Shown in pieces: positions 13,001 through 25,000 of a DNA stretch of 64,000 nucleotides. The notes below the pieces were generated by a model. That model was not told the origin of the DNA, made no database searches, and was given only the letters and a program-made list of their open reading frames with translations. The translations under genes and the position numbers were made by a program. The stretch comes from Phoenix dactylifera (Eukaryota > Streptophyta > Magnoliopsida > Arecales > Arecaceae), in NCBI RefSeq assembly GCF_009389715.1, contig NC_052392.1, forward strand, positions 33,900,125-33,964,124, given 5' to 3'. Position 1 is the stretch's first letter. Each line of letters starts with the position of its first letter.

Positions 13001-16000
13001 CAAGCTGGTATCGGAGCCTAGCACCGCTAGCAATTATGGACTCTTATTGGGATGTGAAAATCATGAAACAAGCTGTTGCTTTTGAAATTAATAAATTTGG
13101 CAGTAGTTTACTCTCATGTGAAATCGGGTTGGAATAACATGAGGTGGGCTATGACTGGAGGGGGGGGGGGGGGGTGCAAGAGATCAAGAGTCTAGAGACT
13201 TGATGTGATGGCTGCGGGCTAAGATGAGGGAGGGAAAGGCAAAGGTAGTGAAGGCAGAGGCATCAATGCATATTAGGCGAAGGCAGCTACCATGGCATAG
13301 GTTTCCAAAGGTGCCATGGTTGGCATGGTAGGTGCCACTGTCAGGGCTGTGCCCCAAAACTCGATGGAGGTCTGGTGGCCAGTTGTGCAGCTGCACACTG
13401 AATAGATCTTGGGTATATATACAGGGCCAAGAAACTTTAATACACCTTTCGGCTAGTCTTTTTTGGGCGAGGTCTTAGGTCGTTACAAACTCATATGGAT
13501 TAGGGGACACTGCAACATGGACCCATTTAGATTAATCACAGGTTGATCGTAGTTTTTGCTATTGGATATGTATTACTTGTAATTAGAGTTGAATGGATAT
13601 GGGCCCTAACCTAGCGAGAATGTCAGGACTTAAAACGGGAGGACTATGTAAGGATCTGTATGGGCATGTATTTAGTCGCACATCAGCTATACACTAAGTA
13701 GATATTGGATACTTCTATAGGGCTAAAGAACCCAAGTAATACATTCTTGTTAACCTTTTTGGGTGAGTTCCTAGGCATTTATAGCAATGGATGACATTGG
13801 GGTAAATTGAGGCCTTGAGAACTTTAAGGAAAGGGATGAGTTGAATTATGCATGATTCAATCTTGCAATGGGTAAGAATGTGATGGCATCTTTGATTAAT
13901 TCTGAATAGATGTGGAAGCTGGGTGGTGTGTCATACATGGATGGTGTGTCATACATGGAGAAAGGGTACTCACAGGGAGCTTTTTTTCCATTGGCACTGG
14001 GGCTTTAAAAAGTGCACCTATAAGGGACAATTTAACTCTAGCTACAGAATGTTGGATCCCATTTAATTAAACCCCGATCTCGTTTAATTAGAACCCACAT
14101 CTTGACAAGTGTCACTTGTAGATCCTGATAATCACAAGGGCATTGAGGTAATTTTACAGCAGTGAAGGATTATCTTAATGGGGGGTGACTCTTCACGGGT
14201 GTAGCCACCTGCAGCGTTTGGTCCCTGGAGAGGGCTATAAATAGCCTGTTAGACCCCTTCTCTAATACACGCATTAAGAGCTCTCTCCAGAATATCTCTC
14301 GCTAATCTCTGTCCAGATCAGAGTTATTTTCGGTTGATCACATGGATCAGATTGCACGCATCTCAGAGGTCAAGATGGATTTAGCGAGTCAAGGTATGAT
14401 TTATGATTGATTAAGATTAATCATTCCATCAATGGTATCAGAGCGGGTGGATTCCAAAATAAATCATACTCGTTTGGTTTGTTGGTTGCAATGAATCAAG
14501 AGCCGATGTTATTTAAGCATATGAAAGATTTTTGTCTGGCCGATGTGGGACTAAACTCGTAACTGGGGATGAAAGGTTTTTGCCCATATTACTTAAAGCA
14601 GTGAATAACTTTCGTTTGGGCGATGTGGGACTAAAACCTTCATCTCTTTTCCTCCACTTCCACCTTTGTTTGAGAAAATGAGGAAGGGAGAGCCGCTGCC
14701 ATGGCCACCGCTGCGGCGAATCTCGGTCACGGCCCTCTCCATCCTAACCGGTGGCCAACAGGGCCATCATCCAGCCACCGCGTCCCCGGCCGCCGCTGCG
14801 GCCCGCCCCCCGGCGAGCCAGCAGCGGCTGCGACCCGCCATGGCCACCGCGAGCAAAGAATTAAAAAAAAAAGGAAGGACAGCGGCGCTCCGGCTTCTGC
14901 CACCGTACCCTTCTCCAATGAGGTGGCCGGGGAAGCCACCGGTGGCTGCATGGGCTGGCTAGCGGTCGCGCCGCCGTGCAAAGGGGGGGTTCTTTCCGTG
15001 GGTTTTCAAGGAGAAAGGGGATGGGTCTTCATGTCGTCGTTTCCCCTCCTCCCATGTGGCCGGAGAGGCCAACGGCAAGGGGCACCGGCGTCGTTTGGGC
15101 GGTCGGAGGCGTGAGCAACCGGCGGCCGCTGGCGTCGTTTGGGAGAGGATGGGCTGTCGGATTTGGCCCTCCCTTTTTTCCCATCATGATTTGGGGAAGA
15201 ACATGAAAAGAGATGGGTTTCGGGTTTCGGGCATGGAATCCAACCCAAAACTCGAATCCATTTGGCCTGAACTCTGCGTTTTGCTGTGAAACCCCTGACA
15301 ATATGTTATTCGGAAAAAGGGGCTTCAGAAATTCATATATGGCCCCCAGATGAAAGTTAAATTATAGAAAGATCCTCTAAATATATTTATGTGGCCCGTA
15401 CTCAAGTTTCATTACATTAATTTGTATACAGTCCCCAGAAGAAAGTTGAGTTACAGAAAGGTCCTAAAATATATTTATTTGATCCCTATACTTAGGATTT
15501 ATGACAAAACAGTGCACCGATTATTACATATTGGTCCCTGTAATGAATTTATTACATAAATGATCAATTTAGATGCTTTTTTATGATGATATATGATTGT
15601 TTAAATTATTCATATCTTTCATGATAAAAGGTTGATATATGATTGAGACGAACCAAAACATCTTATGTAGGATAAGACATAAAAATGATTAAATTTTTTG
15701 CATATTTGTGGTGATGAGCCAAAGCATCTCATAAATTTTGGAATGCTTTAATTTAATCAATAAAGAGTCTTTTATCACCATCTCATAAAATTGAATACTT
15801 GCATCATGTATAATGAGCCGGCCCCAAGGGAAAGTCGTTATATAAAGTTAATGATGGGATGAAATAATGTTATTAGTATGATATTTATGATAAAATCTTG
15901 TTGCCCAAAGGCCTTGAATTCTTTATTAATATTGAACAATATCTAGTGAAATTTATTTATTGAATAACGGTGTCTAAGAAAAGTTTGTCAAAAAGGCATA

Positions 16001-19000
16001 CGTGTCTAAGAAAGGCTGGTATTTAAGTAAGCCTGGAGCTGATCTGGCTGTTATTTTTTGAATTGTTTCAACCAGACATAGAAAGTTCATTAAATATCAT
16101 ACTTAATGCATTAGTTTTATCGTAAAGGGGTAAATCATGTAAAGTTAATTTTGATTTACTCACTAAATTGCTAATATGGGTCAGTAATTTAGATAAGGTT
16201 GTAGCGTAATTATAGCATGCATATTGATAGTAAGCATATGTTTTGCAGCTTTATTTCCAACAGTTTTTTCACAATCCACATCATGCATCCCAATACTTAA
16301 TGGTTCAAATTTTTCGGAATGAAAAGAAAGACTGACATTTACTTTAGGGTGCATGGATATTGATCTGGCACTTCGTGAGGATATGCCACCTGTCCCCACG
16401 GAGGAAACTACGCTGGAGGAGAAAAAATTGTATGAGAGGTGGGAGGGGTCCATAATGGAGATAAGATTTTACTCATACAAAATCTTATCTCCAGAAAGAT
16501 AAGGGGCTCAATTTCTTATTGCAAAACTGTAAAAGAATTCTTAACAACAGTAGAGGATCAATTTGTGAATTCAAAGAAAGCCCTTACCAGCACCTTAATT
16601 TCAATGATTGCTTTCTTAAAGAATAATGATAATTGTGGTATACGCGAGCACATTATGGAATTACGTAACATCGCTTCGTAATTAAAATCATTGAAAGTAG
16701 ACATGTCAGAGGCTTTTCTTTCCTTAGTATGTTATTAATCAAATTTTGTTGATGTACCTCATAACACATGGTGGATTGACTCTGGTGCTACTATCCATAT
16801 ATGTAAAACTTTGCAGGGATTGTTGAACAAAAGAATTCCAACGGAAAGTGAATGGAGCATCATTTTGGGAAATAAGATGTGTTCACATGTGGAAGCTGTT
16901 GGAACGTTCAAATTGACCTTAAAGACTAGCCATAGTTTATACCTAGGAAATATCTTTTATGTGCCTGAATTTTCTAGAACTTGATATCTGTTTCCAAACT
17001 TGTTTCTTTTGGGTACACTATTTCCTTTGGACCATCATTTGTAAACCTTTGCTTGAATAATATTGTTGTTGGTAATTGCTCATTAGAGGATGGTTTATTC
17101 AAATTAGACCTTGATACATCCTTTGAGCTATCCCTTTTATCCCTGCAAAATAAAGAACATTATGGATTAAAGCGTAACATGATAAACGAAAATTTCTCTA
17201 TGTTATGGCACCGAAGATTAGGTTATATCTCCATAAAAAAAATCAAGAGATTAGTAAATGATGAAATTCTACCAACTCTTGACTATGGTGATTTTGAAAC
17301 TTGTTTAGACTGCATCAAGGAAAAGCAGACTAATAAGTTTAAGAAAGGTGCCATAAGAAGCACAAATTTATTGGATCTCATATATACAGATATATGTGGG
17401 CCCTTTTCGACCCCATGTTTTACTGGACATAAGTATTTTATCACATTTATTGATGATTACTCACGCTATGGGTTTCTCTACTTGTTGTATGACAAGGCTG
17501 AGGCATTAAATGCCTTTAAGCTTTTCAAAACAGAGGTAGAGTTACAACTTGATAAAAAGATTAAAGTTGTGAGATCAGATAGAGGTGGTGAAGACTATGG
17601 TAGGTATACTGAAACTGAACAACATTTAGGTCCATTTGCTCGATTTCTTCAAGAGCAAGGTATAGTTGTACAATACACTATGCCTGGTACTCCTGATCAA
17701 AATGGAGTTGCAGAAAGAAGAAACCGAACATTAATGGAGATGGTAAGAAGTATAATTAGTCACTCAACTCTTCCAATTTCTCTGTGGGGTGATGCCTTAA
17801 AAACTGCTGCGTATATTCTAAATAGGGTTCCTACTAAAGTTGTCCCAAAAACACCCTATGAAGTTTGGACTGGTAAGAAACCTAGTTTAAGACATCTATA
17901 CATTTGGGGGTGTCAAGCTGAGGCAAGGGTGTACATCTCACAAGAGAAAAAGTTGGACTTTAGAATCCTTAGTTATTTTATTGGTTATCCAGAAAAGTTC
18001 AAGGAATACAGATTTTACTGTCCTAATCATACTTTGAGGATTGTGAAGACAAGAAATGCTAGATTTTTTGAAAATGGCCAAATTAGTGGGAGTATAAAAC
18101 CTCAAGAAATTAATTTTGAGGAAAAGCAAACTCCGTATGATGTGCAAGATTCAAATTAGCAGCCAATGATTCCTCCACTTATCATTGATAATGATTTAAA
18201 GGAGGATGAGTCTACTATTAATGTTCCACTTGAATCTGTGCCAGTTATCATTGAGAATGTTGCTCCACCTATAGAACCAGTGGATCAAGAAGCAACTTTA
18301 AGAAGGTCATCAAGGGTAAGGAGATCTCCAATTCCACCATATTATATAGTATACCTTTAAGAATGCGATTATGACATTGGGAATATAGATGATCCAATAA
18401 ATTTCTCATAAGCCATAAATTCAGCAAATTCCTCCAAATGACTAGATGCTATGAAAGATGAGATAGATTCTGTGGCTAAAAATAATGTTTGGAATCTAGT
18501 TGAACTACCTCCTGGGGCTACTGCAGTATGCTGCAAATGGGTTTTTAAAACTAAAAGAGACTCCAAGGGCAAGGTAGAGCGACATAAGGCTAAACTTGTT
18601 GCCGAAGGATTTACTCAAAAGGAGGACATTTATTATCATGAGGCCTTCTCTCCAGTTTCAATGAAGGACTTTTTAAGGATAATTATGGCTTTGGTAGCTC
18701 ATTTTGCTTAGAGTTGCACCAAATGGATGTGAGAACTGCATTTCTTAATAAAAATTTAGAGGAAGAAGTTTACATGAAACAACCTGAAGGTTTTGTTTCA
18801 GAAGGACAGAGTCATAAGGTTTGCAAGCTAAATAAGTCTATATATGGACTCAAACAATCGTCCCGACAGTGGTATCTTAAGTTCAATAATGTCATTTCTA
18901 CGTTTGGCTTTGTAGAAAATGTTGTTGATAGATGCATATATCTCAAGATCAGTGGGAGTCGATTTATTTTTCTAGTCCTATATGTAGATGATAGTTTGCT

Positions 19001-22000
19001 TGCTAGTAGTGATTTGGCATTGCTTAGGAAGACTAAGCAATTTCTCTCCAGTAATTTTGATATGAAGGATATGGATGAAGCCTCATATGTCATCGGCATT
19101 GAGGTTCATAGAGATAGATATAAGGAAAAAGTTTGTCTATCTCAAAAAGCCTACGTTAAGAAAATGTTGGAGAGATTTGGTATGAAAAATTTCAAACCAA
19201 GCCTAGTGCTTGTTACTAAAGGCGAAAAGTTGAGCAAATCACAATCTCCGAGAAATGAAATTGAAAGGGAGCATATGAAAGCATTTCCATATGCTTTACT
19301 AATTGGGACTTTAATGTATGCTCAAGTCTGTACCAGACCTGATATAGCATATGCTGTAGGATTACTGGGAAGATTTCAAGCTAATCCACGAATAGAACAT
19401 TGGAGAACTGCAAAGAAAATATTAAGATATCTTCAAGGGACTCAAGATCTATGCTTACATACAACAAATCTGATTTTTTTGGAGATAGTTGGATACTCAG
19501 ACTTTGCGGGCTGTCCAGATAGTAGAAAGTCAACATCGGGTTATATCTTTCTACTAGCTGGTGGTGCAGTCTCGTGGAAGAGTTCGAAGCAAAAGATAGC
19601 AGCTGCTTCAACAATAGAGGCTAAGTTATTGGCATGCTATGATGCAGTTACACAGGCTATTTGGTTAAGAAACTTTATCACAGGCCTACAGGTTGACACT
19701 ATTTCAAGGCCCATAAAGTTATTTTGTGATAATTCAGCAGCAGTTTCCTCAATAAAGAATGACAAGATATCCAATGGAAATAAGCACATGGAGGTGAAAT
19801 ATCTTGTTATAAAGAAAAAATGTAATGACCATAAAGTTTCAGTCCAATACTCAATGTTGTGCTTATGTTGGCAGATCCTTTGACCAAAGCAATAGCCCCA
19901 GGATTGCATAAGGAGCATGTTGGTCAAATGGGCCTTTCTGTATAAATTAATTGATGTATTAATGTGCACATTTCAGATGGTTGTAAATCACATTTGTTGT
20001 ATTTTCTGCTTTAATGAATTCAGATGGTTTATGCATAATATGGTAGCGGAAATTATTGACCAAAGAATGGATTTCATGAGAAGTTCATTCATAAGAGTTT
20101 GGCTATACGGATTTAGTAATATAGTGATCATGGAAGGTTATACGCCAATCAAATAGGTGTTATTTCCGCCATGGTTCGTATTATTATTCTCAAAGTAGTC
20201 AAACATAAAGTTTGCCCAAATTGATATCAGAATAGAAAGAATACGCGTATAAAGATTATAAAATTCAAGTGCTAAGGATATTTCACTTGTCAATATGGTC
20301 CAAGTGGGAGAATGTTAGGATCCCGTCAAGTTATGGCCCACATTGATAAATGGCGTCAATATGGTCCAAGTGGGAGAATGTTGGATCCCGTTTAATTAGA
20401 ACCCACATCTTGATAAGTGTCACTTGTAAATCCTGATAATCACAAGGGCATTGAGGTAATTTCATAGCAGTGAAGGGTTACCTTGATGGGGGTGACTCTT
20501 CACAGGTGTAACCACCTGCAACGTTTGGTCCATGGAGAAGGGTATAAATAGCCTGTTAGACCCCTTCTCTAATACACGCATTAAGAGCTCTCTCCAAAAG
20601 ATTTCTCGCTAATCTCTGTCCAGATCAGAGTTATTTTCGGTTGATCGCGCGGATCAGATTGCACGCATCTCAGAGTTCAAGATGGATTTAGCGAGTCAAG
20701 GTATGATTTATGATTGATTAAGATTAATCATTCCATCACAGAATGCACTCATCTATAATTGAAGAAGTCCAATCGCATAGGCTTTTCTCATTAAACACTG
20801 AGATGCTGGGTTTTCTCCATTAACTGTTTTTATTACAATTTTTGCTACATTGGATTATGTCAACAAACTTTCAAGATTTATCTCCTTAGTTAGGCCCTTC
20901 TATAGCTCTGCTTTTTCTATCAGCCTCTTATTATGATTGAATCAATCATATGTAACATATATCTTGTTGAGCCTATAGGAAAGAAGAATATGTGGAAAGA
21001 AAAATATTGTGGAGAACTTTTTCTACCTATCGCAAGAGGTTGTCATCATATATAGTTGAGAATGTACAAGAGATTACAATTAGGATGATACAAAGATAGA
21101 AAGAAATAACAAATGGATTCCTAGGATCAATCCTAAATTTATGCTATTTGAAATTCAAAATTCAGAATTCAAAATTCGAAATTTCTAGAATCATGGATTC
21201 TTGATATGTGGCTTGATATAGGGTTGAGATGAAGATACTACCAATACCCCCCGCAAGCTAAGGTGGGTACTACTGAGAACTTGGAACGCAACTGTTGAAA
21301 GTGTCGAGAGGCAAGTCCTTTAGTGAATATATCTGCGAGTTGGTCATTGGAAGAGATGAATCGGACATGAAGCTGACGACAAGCCACTCGCTCTCGAACA
21401 AAATGAAAATCAATTTCAATATGCTTGGCACGAGCATAAAATATGGGATTGGTAGTAAGATATATGATAGAAAATTATCACACCAAAGTATAGAGGCTTG
21501 AGAGTGAGATACCTATTTTCTGTAGTAAAGATTGAATCCAAATTAATTCAGCAGTAACATTGGCAAGCCCTTTATATTTGGATTCAATACTTGAACGTGC
21601 CACAATATGTTGCTTTTTAACACTCCAAAATCTGAGATTACGACCAAAAAAATTTTGAAGCCACTTACAAAACGCCGGTCATTAGGATCACTGGCCTAAT
21701 TGGCGTCGAAATAGGCATGAAGAGAAGAGGATGGGCCTTTGCTTAAATAAATACCATAGTCTATATTATACTTCAAGTAGTGAAGAATATGCTTGACTGC
21801 AAGCTAGTGTGTGGAAGTGGGCCTATTCATAAACCGACATACTTGGTTGACTGCAAAAGCAATGTCAGAACGTATAAGAGTAAGGTACTGAAGTGCACCC
21901 ACTACACTCCGATATTGAGTCGGATCAGAAAGTGGCAAACTATCATAATGAGAAAGTTGAGACCCAGTAGATATAGGTGTTGAGACAGGCTTAGAACCAT

Positions 22001-25000
22001 CCATGTTGGTTTTGAGAAGAAGATCAGAAATATATTTTGATTGGGTCCGATGAAGTCTAGAAGTAGTAGTCTTAGCCTCAATACCCAAAAGGTTTTGAAG
22101 AGGGCCTAGATCCTTCATGGTGAATTTAGTTTGTAAAGAAGCAAAGGGTCATCCAATGGAGCAATAAGAGTGCCAGTGAGAATTATATCAACATAAACCG
22201 GAAGAAGTGCCACATATTCTTTGGTGCACTTGATAAAAAGTGAGACATCAGCCTTAGACCCATGAAAGCTAAGAGCATGTAAGTAAGAGTTGAACCTTTA
22301 AAACCAAGCACGTGGTGCCTGTTTAAGACCATAAAGAGAACGTTGTAGCTTGGAAACATAAGTGAGATGGTCTGGGTCTGTGAAACTTGGAGGTTATTTT
22401 ATATAAACATCTTCGGTGAGATGTCCGTGGAGGAACGCGTTTTTGACATCCAATTGTCAAATGGGCCAACCTTCGGAAACTGAAAGAGAAAGAATAGTGC
22501 AAATTGTGGTAGGCTTGATAACTGAGTTGAATGTCTCATCATAATCAACACACTCTTGTTGATTGAAGCTTTTAACAACCAGGCGGGCTTTATAGCACTC
22601 GATGGAGCCATTAGATCGCCTTTTAATTTTGAACACCCATTTGCAGGCAATAACATGTTGTGAAGCAAAGGGTGGAACTAAAAGCCAGATACTATTAGAG
22701 AGCAAGGCATTGTACTCATTTGCCATCGCTTCACACCATTGAGATCACATTGAGCTTGAATGAAGCAGGTGGGCTTGGCAAGGATAGTGGAGCCACAAAT
22801 GCCAAGGAATATTTTGTACTAAAGCAACGTGGCTTAAGCGTGCCATCCTTGGAGTGTGTGACATACGATGCCCACCGATGTGAGAAGAAGTCACCGATTC
22901 AAGAGCAACATGTTCAGCAGTGGCTGTAGAACATTGGCCACATGTTGTGTTGAATTATTGTCATGTGTTTGTAAAGAACTTGGCTAAGTTTGAGGACTTG
23001 GGGCTAAAGATATGGGAGGATCAATGTGGGTTGATGTTAATGGATCATTGGGCTTGGGTTTAAGCCATGGTAAAGAAGAGGCATTAGGAGGGCTACTGGT
23101 TGACTTAGGAGAGTCACTAGAAGAGTTCTGTGCATAAGAAAACGCTGTCTCATCAAAGGTAACATCATGAGATATGAAAATACGCCCAAAAAAAGGATGA
23201 TAGCACCGGTACCCATGAAAACCTGTAGGATAACCAAGAAAGATACATAGAAGAGAACGATATTCTAATTTTTTTATTATAGGAACGAAGATAGGAAAAA
23301 CATAAGGAGCTAAAAACACGAAGAAAATTATAATCAGGCTTTTTATTAAACAATTTTTCCTAAGGTGAAGTAAAATGGAGTGCACATGTGAGTAAATGAT
23401 TAATGAGAAAATTAGCTGTGTTAAAGGCAATATCCCAAAATTTAGAAGAAAGATTAGATTGGGCAAGAAGAGCAAGGCCTACTTCTACAAATGGCGATGT
23501 TTGTGCTTGCAGCCCCATTTTGTTGGGAGGTGTGCGGACATGGAGAGGTGTGACTAATTCTATGATCATTCAATTCTTATTGAAATGGTTGCAACTGAAA
23601 CTCATGGGCATAATTAGTTTGGAGAAATTTAATTTTACATTGTAAAATATTTTCAACATGCAATCGAAAAATACGGAAGACATGATAAATATCAGAATGA
23701 TTTTTCAATGGATAATATCAGGAGAAACGACTATAATCATCTAAAAAAATGTATATAGTACCGATACCCAAAATGTGACGTAACAAGAGAAGGTGCCCAA
23801 ATATCAGTATACACAAGTTCAAGAGGAGAAGATCTAGAATGAGAGTGTGAAAAAGGTAAAAAGTGACTCTTACTTAATTGACATACAGAGCAAATTGAAA
23901 CTTTATTATTGTTATGAAAATTCAAATATGATTTATTAAGAATTCTAGAAACAAGGGTATAGAAGCATGGCTAAGATCTTGATGTCAAAGAAATTGAGAA
24001 ACACTAGTTAAAGAAGCATATACAGTAGAAGCCTTCTTGGTGACACTCCCGATTAAAATATAGTAAACTCCATCCTTAAGCGTGCCCTTGATGGTTTGAG
24101 CGGAGGTGAGGTCCTTCACACAAAAATGGTCATGGTGCAACTCAAAATAACAGGAATTATCATGTGTAAATTGAAATATAGATAAATTTTTTTGGTGATT
24201 TGAGAGACATTTCTTAAGTTGGAAAGGATGAGTAGAAGTATGTAAAAGAGAGTGATCAATAATTTTTATAGCCAAACTTGAACCATCTCCTATGGTAACC
24301 TGGTCAGGACCATTGCAGTCAGAGCTAAGATGAAGATTAGACAAATCTGAAGTCATGTGATGAGATTATGAGAGGCACATGTGTCTGTGTACCATGTTAA
24401 ATCATTCATGACAGCAATATTTGCTTGTAGAGAAGTAGCTTCTGCTTGATAGGATTGATTGAAGCGATGGTAGCACTTCGAGCCGTATGCCCATATTTGT
24501 TGCAGACTTGACAATGTACCTTATTTTGAATTCGGCCATTGGTAGTATTTGGAGGTCTTAAATCATGGCCCTTCTAGTGGTAAGATTCCTGTGGAAAAAA
24601 GATAGATACTTCATCATTAGAGAAATTATGCGTTGGTTGCTGGGGTCGTTGTGGTGGCACTTGTTGGCTGCCTTTTTGCACATAATCTGCAGTGGGTGGA
24701 ATCCCACCCATAGCCAAATGAGTTTTGAAATTTTGCGGTCTCAGTTGGGTATCATGTTGGAGAAGAATGCTATGTAGTTCTTCAAAAGTAGTAACAATCC
24801 TTGTGGTAGGGAGTGTAGAGACTGTGTTCATACTCTGGACCAAAGCCAAGCAAGATTTGATGGCGTAAATCAGCAAGTGATACCAGTTTATTAATGGCAA
24901 CCAAGTTGTCAGATGCCTCTTGCAGATAATCCTGGATAGAGAGTGAACCCTTGTTAAGAGCATGGAAATCCGTCATAAGAGCACTATAATATGCTTCACT

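Larger units (their letters stand above)
14050..20738 (+). mobile_element. element A: Ty1/copia LTR retrotransposon, full length, degraded polyprotein
   Basis: LTRs 14050-14431 and 20379-20738 (TG...CA), flanked by the 5-base target-site duplication CAGAA (14045-14049 and 20739-20743). The primer-binding site TGGTATCAGAGC (14433-14444, initiator tRNA-Met) follows the 5' LTR; the polypurine tract AAGTGGGAGAA precedes the 3' LTR. The domain order gag, protease, integrase, RT, RNase H is that of copia. The interior also carries a GC-rich, non-retroviral-looking stretch at 14640-15290 before gag. By eye the LTRs differ at about 5-6 percent of sites, plus a 22-base length difference near their 5' ends. 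It sits in intron 8 of the transporter in the same orientation as the gene. Confidence 0.92.

Noticed and set aside
14666..15301. Several overlapping frames of 76-137 codons on both strands
   Set aside because: GC-rich low-complexity DNA opens many frames; no domain or conserved start, and it sits in the leader of element A.
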